From positions 682,001 to 746,000 of the forward strand of contig JAPDFW010000092.1 in the NCBI GenBank assembly GCA_028826165.1: 64,000 bases of DNA, in the 5' to 3' direction. The DNA comes from Anaeramoeba ignava (taxonomy: Eukaryota; Metamonada; Anaeramoebidae). The notes beneath the pieces are model-generated. The model saw only the letters and a program-made list of their open reading frames with translations. It had not been told where the DNA came from and ran no database searches. Each line of letters opens with the position of its first letter. The first letter of the stretch is position 1. The position numbers and the translations under genes are program-made. Positions 55,301 to 64,000 of this stretch are shown in pieces.

Positions 55301-55772
55301 ATTTGGAAAATATTTTTGATATTTTTTTACCTCAATTATTACTTTATCCAAATCCAAATGATCCATTAAATCATGAAGCAGCATCTTTATTAAAACAAAA
55401 TAGAATTCAATTTAATAAAATAGCAAAAGGTAGAATGAATTAAAATTTGAATTAAATTTGAATTAAAAATTTGAATTAAAAAATTGAATTAAAAAATTGA
55501 ATTTGAATTAAAAATTGAATTAAAAATTGATTAAAAATTGAATTAAAAAATTGAATTAAATTTGAATTAAAAAATTGAATTAAAATTGAATTAAAAATAT
55601 TTTAGAATTTACTGAAAAATATGCAAATCCAAAAAATGATAAAGAATCAAATTCAAAAAAGAAAAAAAATGATCAAAAATCAGATTCAATTAGTGATATA
55701 AGTGATATAAGTGATTTAAGTAATTTAGATGATAATGATAATGATAATGAAAATGATTCATTTTTTGATTAA
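52337..55772 (+). CDS. UBE2H: Ubiquitin-conjugating enzyme E2, UBE2H/Ubc8 type
   Basis: Exons 52337-52383, 52450-52532, 52595-52709, 55183-55235, 55301-55429, 55606-55772 join through phases 2,1,2,1,1 to 197 residues. The UBC fold shows [36 protein letters not shown] and, across the giant third intron, [13 protein letters not shown] with the active-site Cys at residue 87, the position of the catalytic Cys in human UBE2H. Downstream [21 protein letters not shown] is also specific to this subfamily. The acidic Ser/Asp tail ([14 protein letters not shown]) parallels the UBE2H acidic tail. UBE2H/Ubc8 works with the GID/CTLH ligase; that partnership is inferred. Intron 3 (52710-55182) is 2.47 kb of minisatellite while the other introns are 60-180 nt. 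Confidence 0.93.
52710..55182 (+). repeat. 2.5-kb intronic minisatellite, TTTATAATTTAA family
   Basis: The whole of intron 3 of the E2 gene: roughly 200 copies of 10-12 bp units (AATTTATAATTT, TTTATATTTTAA, TTTATAATTTTA). No AG-GT micro-exon, ORF or unique island is seen inside. It interrupts the codon just before the catalytic-Cys exon. Confidence 0.88.
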
Positions 55773-55919
55773 AAAACAAAATCAAAATCAAAATCAAAAA
55801 TTTTGGAAATTTTTTTAAATGGAAATTTTTTCTTCTTCTTATTGAATGAATTTTTTCAATAAACAAAAAAATTAATTCAAATTTTAATTTTAATTTTAGT
55901 TTTAAATTTAATTTTAATT
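55773..55919. other. Convergent spacer
   Basis: 147 bp between the E2 stop and the RER1 stop; a short AAAATC run (55782-55800) and TTTTAA units, otherwise unremarkable. Confidence 0.5.
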
Positions 55920-57378
55920 TTAAAGTTTTCTTAAATTATTTCTTTGTTTGAAAAGTAAACTTGCTCTTGTTGAAACAATTGGTTTAAGAGTTTGATTTGG
56001 TTTTTTTTGATAATTTAAAGATAAAGAATCATTATTTGAATTAACACCAAAAGCAGTATTTAAAGCATTAACTTGGAAAGAATTAAGTTGATTATTATTA
56101 TTATCATTATCATTATTATTATTATTTTGATTATTTAAATTTTCTGTTGAATTTTTTTTTTTGTTGAATTTTTTCTTTTTAAAATTAAATGGAATATATC
56201 GATATTTAATCATATGTGCTAATTGATTTCTCATTGCAACTAGAAAAAGTATTAGGAAATAAAATAAAAGTAAAGGCCAATAAATAGGAAAATCTAAATC
56301 ATCACTTAATGTACTAAAAAGTGATATTATTGTTGCATAAAAACTTTTTTCCCAAAATTTATATTCTGGCAATTTTCTCATAAATGGTTTAAATTCATCA
56401 TTTGAATGAATTGGTAAAGTTGTTTCTTGTTGATCCCCATTTATTTCTAAATTTTAAAATGATTAAATTTTGATTTAAATTTTGATTTAAATTTTGGATT
56501 TAAAATGAATTTTAAAATGAATTTTAAAATGAATGTTCACCATTTTCAATTTCTTCTTCTTGTTCAGCAAGTTCAGGATCAACTAAAAAAAATTATAAAT
56601 TAAATTTAATAATAAATTTTGATTTTGATTTTTAATTTTAATTTTGATTTTGATTTTGATTTTTAATTTTAATTTTGATTTTGATTTTAATTTTGATTTT
56701 GATTTTGATTTTGATTTTGATTTTGATTTTTGATTTTAATTTTGATTTTGATTTTGATTTTGATTTTGATTTTGATTTTGATTTTGATTTTGATTTTGAT
56801 TTTGATTTTGATTTTGATTTTGATTTTAATTTTAATTTTGATTTTAATTTTGAATTTGATTTTGATTTTAATTTTGATTTTGATTTTGATTTTGATTTTG
56901 ATTTTAATTTTGATTTTGATTTTGAATTTTCATTTTGAATTTTGATTTTGATTTTGATTTTGATTTTGATTTTGATTTTGATTTTAATTTTGATTTTAAT
57001 TTTGATTTTAATTTTGATTTTAAATTTTGATTTTGATTTTAATTTTAATTTTGATTTTGATTTTGATTTTAATTTTAAATTTAATTTAAATTTTAAATTT
57101 TGATTTTAATTTTAATTTTGAATTTTGTTTTATAATTTACTTTTTGGAGATAAAAAATTTATAAAATAATTTAACAAAAAAACACCAAGACAATAACTAA
57201 CTACAAAATATCTTTGTGTAATAATCACTCGTGCAAAAAAAATTATTAATAAAATTCCAAATAAACTCCATCTAATTGTTGATAAAGGAACAAAAGTATC
57301 TCGAATTCTTTGATATTTTTTAAAAATTTTTTTGATAATATTTTTAAAAGAAACAAAAAAATTTTTGATTTTTTGCAT
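55920..57378 (-). CDS. RER1: RER1, Golgi-to-ER retrieval receptor
   Basis: Exons 57378-57141, 56582-56541 and 56446-55920, phase 1 at both junctions, 268 residues. The small middle exon (42 nt) encodes DPELAEQEEEIEN. Joined protein: KYQRIRDTFVPLSTIRW, helix LFGILLIIFFARV, then YCLGVFLLNYFINFLSPK-IDPEL, DEFKPFMRKLPEYKFW, the two-helix block YWPLLLFYFLILFLVAMRNQ and HMIKYRYIPFNF. These are the defining RER1 blocks. RER1 cycles between cis-Golgi and ER to retrieve membrane proteins through their transmembrane segments. The ~196-residue core is followed by an Asn-rich tail of about 90 residues. Intron 1 (56583-57140) is a hexamer array. The nearby derlin, ALG5-like and E2 genes also act at the ER, though there is no sign of an operon. 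Confidence 0.93.
56590..57130 (-). repeat. GATTTT/TTTTAA hexamer array in an RER1 intron
   Basis: 540 bp of mixed GATTTT and TTTTAA hexamers with single-base slips; spliced out between RER1 exons 1 and 2. Asp-Phe and Ile-Leu ORFs on the plus strand are artefacts. Confidence 0.8.
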
Positions 57379-57570
57379 TTAAAAATATTTAAATATTTTA
57401 AATTTTAAAAATATAATAATATATAATTTTATTCTAAATTGTTTTTTTGTTTTTGTTTTTTGAAAGAAAATTTAAATCTATTCAATAATAAATTTTTTTT
57501 TTAAAAAATGAAAAAAATGAAAAAATGAAAAAATGAAAAAATTTGTTTTTATTTTTGAAAAGAAAAAAAA
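57379..57570 (-). promoter_or_regulatory. RER1 upstream region
   Basis: 192 bp to the stop of the ALG5-like gene. Four tandem TGAAAAAA units at 57505-57541 give CATTTTTT repeats on the RER1 strand, about 130 bp from the ATG. A T-rich stretch lies between. Confidence 0.4.
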
Positions 57571-58769
57571 TTATTTCTTAAAATTATTTACTTCCTCTTT
57601 ATGAATATAATATTGAGGTAATTCATTTATTTTCCAAAGACCAGTTGAATAAAGAATAGTAACTTTAAATATTGTGTATAAAACCTTTAATAAATCTCCT
57701 AATTTTTTAGATTGATAAAAATTATCCAAATCAATTGAATCAAAAGGAATAAATTTTTTGATTTGATCCATTTCTTTTGCTTTTTGGTTATCAATTGTAA
57801 ATCTTGAATGTTCTCCAATTTCACGTTTTAATTCATTTTCATTTTCATTTTCAATTAAATGACTTGTTATTATTTTTTCATATAATTCTGAATGTATATT
57901 TGCATGTTTAATAATATAAAGTAATTCAAAATTCATTTCATATCCTTCATAATGCAAATTTGGGAATATTTGATTTGCTGCTTTTCTAGAATAGAATTGA
58001 GAATCCAATTTCAATTTATCTGATCGAATTGCAAAAAATGAGAAAATATTATAAAAGATTTTTTCAATTAGTTTTTGTTTTGAAATTTTAATTGATTCAA
58101 AAATAACTCCAAATCCTCCCTTTTCAATTTCTTTCATTTTGCTTTGAAATTTTTGAATTAAATCATGATTATATTCTTGATTTGGATCAACAACTAAAAT
58201 ATAGTCTCCTCTTGAAATTAAAACTCCCTTTTTGAATTATAATTTTTTTTTTTTGAATTATAATTTTTTTTTTGAATTATAATTGTTTTTTTTAATATAA
58301 TTTTACTTTATGAACCATTTCTTCTTTTCTCTGTTTTTTATTAAGATTTAACACTCGAATTTTCTCCAAAGAATGTTTCTTTACTAAATTATCTGTAAAT
58401 TCATTTCCTTTTTCTTGATTTTTTACTTGAATTATTATAATTTCCCATTTAAATTTTTCTTTTTTCTTTTTTCTCTTTTTTCTCTTTTTGATCAAGATTT
58501 TGAATATAACTGTTAATTGTTTTTCCATAATTTTCGTTTTTTTTCTCTAAAGGAAATAAAATGGACAATGAAATGTTTGCAGAAATTATTTGCATTTCAG
58601 AAGAAAATTGATAAACTTTTCCATTTTTTGGATCATTAAATTGTTTTTCATCTGAATCTAATTTTTGAGTTTTTGTTTGAATGAAAATTTCTTTCAAAAT
58701 AATAAAAATAGCAAGAAAAATTAAGAAAATTAAAAAGAACAAAATAATTTGAAAAATGAAGGAAATCAT
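57571..58769 (-). CDS. ALG5-like glycosyltransferase with altered catalytic motifs
   Basis: Exon 1 runs 58769-58307, exon 2 58227-57571 (phase 0), about 372 residues. An N-terminal membrane helix (FIFQIILFFLIFLIFLAIFII) is followed by a GT-A-like domain: NISLSILFP, KWEIIII, GVLISRGDYILVVDP, then EGYEMNFELLYIIKHA and the terminal helix near STGLWKINEL. Order and spacing follow dolichyl-phosphate glucosyltransferase ALG5 of the ER. But where ALG5 has VVDDGS this protein has IIIQVKNQ, and where it has DADG it has DPNQ, so the metal- and nucleotide-binding aspartates are largely missing; activity is doubtful. Exon 1 contains one extra base in an A-rich stretch (about 58450-58480, Lys/Glu run) that shifts frame; there is no GT donor that would clearly bridge it. 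Confidence 0.72.
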
Positions 58770-58844
58770 AATTTAAAAAATGAAAAAATGAAAAAATGAA
58801 AAAATGAGAAAATGAAAAAATGAAATTTTGAAGAGGTTTATTTG
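58770..58844 (-). promoter_or_regulatory. CATTTTTT repeat leader of the ALG5-like gene
   Basis: Seven tandem TGAAAAAA/TGAGAAAA units at 58779-58826; on the gene strand, CATTTTTT repeats end 10 bp before ATG. Only 75 bp separate it from the ABC transporter stop. Confidence 0.45.
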
Positions 58845-61800
58845 TTATTTATCATCATCAAGTGAAAAAGAAATTTCAGTTTCATGATCAAATTTTCCAA
58901 TAATACTTTGATAATTTAATGATTTCCCAGCTTGTAAAACAATTTTTTCAGGAAATTGCTTAAAAACACTCAAAATATTAGTTGCAATTAAAACAGTCGA
59001 ATCACTTAAAGAATTTTGAATTAAATCAACAATAAGTTGTTGATTTTCTAAATGTATTACTTTATCGAAAATTTCATTTATCAAAATAATTTTTCTTTTT
59101 GGAAAAAGAAGAAGCCTTGCGAAATGGAATAAAAATTGATGTTCAATTTGTTGTGTTTTCAAAATATTGACTGGTTGATCTAGTTTTTTCTTGAATTTTA
59201 AAACAATATCTTTTAAATGAAGTTTTTCTAGTACATCCCAAATTTCTTCATCTGTTCTTGAATTATCATTGAAAGAAAGCAAGTTTTGTCTTAGAGTTCC
59301 TATATAAAATGTTGGAGATGAATTCAAGTAAAAAATATTTTTTCTCAAAACCGAAAGTGGAATACTTGAAATTTCTTTTTCGTCAATAAAAATTTTTCCA
59401 TTTTCAATTTGGTATAATCTAAAAATTAAGTTGAAAACTGAAGATTGTTCGAGAGAAGAGCCACAAAAGGCAATTTTATCCTGCGCTTTTGCCTTGAAAT
59501 TGAAATCAGAGAGAATATTGCGATTTCTTTGTGGAAGCTTGAAATCAACATGATTAAATTCAATTTCACCATTTCCTCCAAAATGCTCATTATTACTTTG
59601 ATTTTCTTCTTCTTTTGAAATGTTGATATTTTCTTTTGAATTTTCAATTTCTTGTTTCAATCTCAGTATTTCTAATAATTCTGAAAAAGAAGATATTTGA
59701 TAATTGATTTCTGTGTGAGTAAGAAATGATTGTTGGAAAAGAATCGAAATGAAAAATGAGGAAATGATTGCAACACCTGCAAAAATTGGATCTGCATTGT
59801 TGGCTTTGAGAAGAATCATCAAAGGAACAGCAAGCATAACAATCACAGAAGAAATAATTGATCTGGTTGAGTTCCATCTTTTCACTGTTTCTTTCAACAT
59901 TAAACCAACTAAGTTTTTCTCTAAAATTCCCAAAGTTTCTTCCACAAATAAATCCCGATGATGAGATTGTCTAACCTCATATATTCTTTTCATCATCTCC
60001 TCAAATGATTTGTGTGTTTTTATCTGGTAAATCAAAGACAAATTCGAAAGTTGAATTTCTGTTTTGATGTTTTTATGTCTTCGATAGAAGAAATGGAGAG
60101 CAATCACAAAAACCGGGATCAAAAACCACGGATAAACAATTGAGATTGCAGCAATCAATGCAATAATTTGTAGATATGCAATGATAAAGCTTTGTATTGA
60201 GTGGATAATTTGGTTATCGATACTTTGGATATTTGTATGAAAAATATTCGTGATTTTGTAAATTTCGTTTGAACGGAAAAAACTGAATGGAGAATACACA
60301 ATTCTCTTGATAGCGCGCATAAATATCTTCTTTGAAGCCCGAAGACTCGAGAATGTGAGCATTAGTGTTGCAATGAAGTAAATTAGAATTGCTCCTCCAA
60401 ATATTAATATGTAATATCCAATATAAAATATTTTTGATTTATCAAATTCAAGTGTGATCCAACAAGCAATCCAGAAATATACCCCATAAAGTGCGCAAAT
60501 AGAAATGAGAAACAAAAGAATAATGAAAATCAAGTTACAATATCCGCCGCTATATCTGATATATTGTGAATAAACACCCAATTTTGGCACTTGTTTTGGT
60601 TCATAATTTGCAAGTGTATCCAAAAAATCATTTTCTGCTGTTTTTGCTTGAGAATTCTCTTCTTGCACTTTTTGCTTCTCAAAAGAATCAGGGATGTAAG
60701 GTAAAACAAGTTTGTGTGATTGCTTTTTGAGCTCGTTTTCTTCTTCTTGAATTAATTTCTCAAATTCTTTGCAACTTGAATTCATCATTTCAAATTTTCC
60801 TTCATGAATAATTGCTCCTTGATCAAGCATGAATATTCTTGTGCATTTTGAGAGAATCTTCTTCTCATTGGATATTATAATCACTGTTTTACGAGAAAGA
60901 TATTTTTGGATGCAATTACGAAAAATTCTTTTTCTTGTTTGATAGTTAAACATTTTTGAGTAATCATCAAAAAGATAAATATCTACTCCTGAATACAGAG
61001 CTCTTGCTAATGCAATTTTTGATTTGATATCTTGTGGAATCTTAAAGAATTGATTTACAAAAGTAAGATCTCTTTCTGGAAGAGTATCCAAGTACCAATT
61101 CAATTCACAAATCGAAAGAATTTCTTGATATTTATTCTCTGAAAAATTTTGCATTGAAATCACAATATTTTCTCTTATTGTTTTGCTTCTAATCCACGGT
61201 TTGTGAGAAATCACTACAGATGTTCCATTAATAAAACAAGTATCAGGAACTGAAGAATGTATTGCTCCTGTTATTGCAAGCAATATATTCTTCTTCCCGC
61301 TTCCTTCAGATCCACATATTCCAATTAACTCTGTTTCTGCTGCTTGAAAATTTATGTTTTTAATCTCCTTTTCTTTTGATAATTTGAAACTTGCATTGTT
61401 CATTTGAACTCTTAGTTTTTTATAAATCCCATCAAAATCACTTTCTTCAACAAATAGTGTTTTTTCTATTTCTTTTGATTTCGTTTCTTTTTCGTTTTTG
61501 ATATTGCTATCATTATCAAATGGAACATCCATTGCATCTTCAAGTTCAATCCAATTTTCATCATCATCACTATCATCTTTATCTTTATCTTTATTATTAT
61601 TATTATTTTGATTTTCTTCAATTCCTTGTAATTTATCTTTTAATTTCTCCTTCTCTTTCTCATTAAAACGATCTTCTTGAAAAATTTGTAAATTTGTTGA
61701 TAAAGTTGTTAAATTTTTTTTTGTTTCTAAAATTGGATCAGGAGTTGCTATAAAATTATTTAAGAATTTTAAAAATTTTGATGTTCTTCGATTTTGAATA

Positions 61801-63535
61801 AAAATTTCAGGAAGTTTTGTTAATGCTTGTCTAAACAAGTAAAATAAAATGATTGTTCCAAATGCTTTCCTTGTTGTTAAACTATCTTCAAATTTAACAT
61901 ATAAAATAAACGTTATAGCAACAGCAATTAAAGTAGCTAATAAATTCAAGAAAGAAAATAAAAATATTAAATGATTTTGATTTTGATTTTGATTTTGATT
62001 TATGCAAACATGAAAATGATATTAATTTTGAAAGAGTTCCAACAAGAAGTTTATTTTTTGTTTTTTTCTGCTCTTCTTTTCTTAAAGCTAAATTACATTT
62101 TAGAACATTTATTATTTAATATTTATATTTATATTTTTTTTTAGAAAGAAAATTTACAATCAATTTTTTGAATGAAATGATTTTCGAATTGATTAATTTT
62201 AATTTCTCTAATTCCTGAAATTATTGATTTAAGAATTTCCATTTGTTCGTGTGAAATTTTTGAATGAGAATTCATTTTATAAAATTGAGTGTCAACAAGA
62301 AAACTGAGCAATATAAAGATTAAGATTATTCCAATTCCTAGAATTTTTAATTCAATTTAATATTCAATTAAATATTCAATTCAATATTCAATTCAATTCA
62401 ATATTCAATTCAATATTCAATTCAATATTCAATTCAATTTAATATTTAATTCAATATTCAATTCAATTCAATTTAATATTTAATTCAATATTCAATTCAA
62501 TTCAATTTAATATTTAATTCAATATTCAATTATTTACCAACTAATCCAAAAACTCCAATTTCAAGTATTATTAAAGTCAATGCAACAATTGCAGATAAAG
62601 GTTTAATCCATAATAGATTATAATTATAATTATATGAAAGTAAATAATTTCCTAAAAGTAGTTGTTTAAACACTGCATAAAAATTTGGTTCTAAAAGAAT
62701 TTTTGAATAAAACATTTTCTCAGATATTGTAACTAGAACTGTTCCATAAAGCTTTTCCAATTTTTAAATTAATTTTCCAATTTTTAAATTAATTTTCCAA
62801 TTTTTAAATTATTTTTCCAATTTTTAAATTAATTTTCCAATTTTTAAATTATTTTTCCAATTTTTAAATTGTTTTTTACTTTTATTCCATTAATAATTGT
62901 TTTATGTATATAATGTTCATTTGATAAATCTCCAATTAATGTAAACAAAAATAAGCATATAATAATTACAACTTTCATTGGTATTGTATCTTTATTATCA
63001 ACAATATAATTAATTCTTTTATTTTATTTTATTTTATTAAGAAAATTCCTTAATTAAAATCCAATCCAATTCCTTTTTTCTTTTTCAAATCAAATTTTTT
63101 ACAACAAAATTATAAACAAATATCTTAAATATAATGAAACTTCATAACAAAATTTTAAAAATCCACTAAAAAAATGTTCTTGAGAAATTAATTTCGTAAC
63201 AGGAATAAATTGTTTTCTAAATTAAATTAAATTAAATTAAATATTTTTGGAAATTGAAAAAAAAGTCGAAAAATTTTCGTTTTTAATTTAAATTTCGAAA
63301 ATTACTTTTTCAAATTTTCTTTAACTTTTTCTTTTATTTCTTTAAAATCAAACATTAAGGGAGAATAAGTGGAAAGAGTTTGAGGAAATAAATTAGTTTC
63401 ATTTCCAATTTTAGTAATATTAGAAAACCAAGAAAATCCAAGTCTATTTTAATTAAAAAAAAATTTTAAATATTAATAATAAAATTATGATCAGAAAAAA
63501 ATCATTTACTTTGAAAAAGTGGATCCAGTTAGCAT
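58845..63535 (-). CDS. ABCC/MRP-type ABC transporter with degenerate ATP-binding motifs
   Basis: Exons 63535-63510, 63443-63306, 63015-62880, 62751-62538, 62337-62158, 62087-62010 and 61936-58845 join in consistent phase to 1287 residues, like a full-length MRP without TMD0. N terminus: MLTGSTFSK-LGFSWFSNITKIGNE, as in ABCC. TMD1 includes SIISGIREIKINQFE, matching the SGIKVIKLYAWE coupling helix. NBD1 (about 440-640) has Walker A GSEGSGKKN (Lys for Ser/Thr), Q-loop SHKPWI, IPQDI in place of LSGGQ, Walker B DIYLFDD. TMD2 follows (about 720-1010). NBD2 has CGSSLEQSS with no Walker Lys, LKTQQ for the signature and ILINE for LLLDE. So most residues needed to bind and hydrolyse ATP are changed in both halves. 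Domain length and membrane topology are intact, so it is not simply a decayed gene. Confidence 0.87.
62338..62537 (-). repeat. ABC-transporter intron array
   Basis: Intron filled by ATTCAATTCAAT/ATTTAATTCAAT units. The next intron (62752-62879) is six copies of a 19-bp unit AATTTTTAAATTAATTTTCC-like. Confidence 0.7.
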
Positions 63536-64000
63536 TTAAAAACTAAACTAAAAAGAAAAAAAATTGAATTTTGTAAAAGAAAAAAATGATTTTTTTTTAT
63601 TAAGAAAAAATTATTTTTTTTTTTAAACATTTCTTCAAAATTGATGAGTCAAAACTTTTTTTTTAATCAATTTTTAAAACAGAAATTAATTTAAATTTAA
63701 TTAGAAATTATTATTAAATTTTGAAAAGGAAAAAATTTTTTTTTCTTTTTTTCTTAATCTTTTTTTATTTCTGATCAATTTTATAATAAATTAAAAATAA
63801 ATTTTCTTTTTCTTTTTCTTTTTTGATTAAAAATTTTTTTGAATTTTGATCCTAATTTATCAATAATAATAAAAAAAAATTTTAAAATAAAAAAAATTAT
63901 CTGTAATTTTGAAATGCTTTTCTGGCATTTTTTTTCTTTTATTTTCAATTATTTTAAATTTAAAAAAAAAAATTTTTATTTATAAGTTTAAATTTGTTTT
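63536..64000. other. Upstream region of the ABC transporter gene; no gene seen
   Basis: About 465 bp of A/T runs, including TTTTTTTTCTTTTTAG on the minus strand just before ATG (63541-63560), which may be a 5' UTR acceptor. I see no coding segment up to the window edge. Confidence 0.5.

Noticed and set aside
1-64000. Assignment to Dictyostelium because of AT-richness and Asn-rich tracts
   Set aside because: Tracts here are alternating NQ/NE from AAAATC/AAAATG-type hexamers rather than AAC/CAA trinucleotide runs, and the gene set does not single out Dictyostelium; the organism is left as an Anaeramoeba-like guess.

Overview
This 64 kb window is very AT-rich nuclear DNA from a unicellular eukaryote. 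Evidence: many spliceosomal introns (GTAAAT/GTAAAA/GTATTT donors, TTTAG/AAAAG acceptors, some only 70-80 nt), eukaryote-only housekeeping genes, and proteins full of Asn-Gln and Asn-Glu hexanucleotide tracts. RCC1-BTB, ankyrin-BTB, Rho-like and villin genes side by side fit an amoeboid protist. My best guess is an Anaeramoeba-like metamonad; an amoebozoan is not excluded. This is inference from composition and gene content. I recognised no virus, mobile element, CRISPR array, rRNA or tRNA.

Layout, left to right: 3' part of an SLC44 choline-transporter-like gene (1-1119, +); a ten-exon gene for a ~2117-residue helical/TPR-like protein (1579-10226, -); a mitochondrial-carrier gene (10363-11547, +); an unknown gene split by a long NQ tract (11716-13090, -); a gene fusing two degenerate Rho-like GTPase domains to ankyrin repeats (13671-17963, -); LSM2 (18534-19239, -); two tandem RCC1-BTB paralogues (19991-24090, -); a villin-like gene (24306-29015, -); a tiny Lys-rich ORF (30410, +); an ankyrin-BTB gene (30750-34495, +); an SLC29 transporter (34828-36508, +); NOT1 of CCR4-NOT (37185-45048, -); a derlin (45249-46639, -); the cyclophilin CWC27 (46710-48572, -); NOL6/Utp22 (48678-52205, -); a UBE2H-type E2 (52337-55772, +); RER1 (55920-57378, -); an ALG5-like protein (57571-58769, -); and an ABCC-type transporter with degenerate ATP sites (58845-63535, -).

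The main discovery candidate is the splicing structure of the two ankyrin genes. Each ankyrin repeat is one phase-0 exon of about 96 nt (32 codons), which is short of a full repeat. Almost every intron between them contains one or two AG-NNN-GT or AG-NNNNNN-GT elements, that is, candidate micro-exons of exactly one or two codons. Inserting these codons restores the missing loop residues before the next Gly-x-Thr-Pro-Leu-His. I count about 23 such micro-exons in two unlinked, oppositely oriented genes. LSM2 also appears to have a coding first exon consisting only of ATG.

The other theme is repeat invasion. Hexamer arrays (AAAATT/AAAATC) and 10-24 bp minisatellites fill introns (up to 2.5 kb in the E2 gene), flank most genes, encode NQ/NE tracts and in several genes create the stop codon. 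Several genes (villin, derlin, ALG5-like, the NQ-tract gene) carry single-base frame breaks in homopolymers or arrays; these may be assembly errors or real decay. Functionally the window mixes RNA metabolism (LSM2, CWC27, NOT1, NOL6), ER/Golgi quality control and glycosylation (derlin, RER1, ALG5-like, UBE2H), transport (SLC44, SLC29, SLC25, ABCC) and cytoskeletal or BTB signalling proteins.
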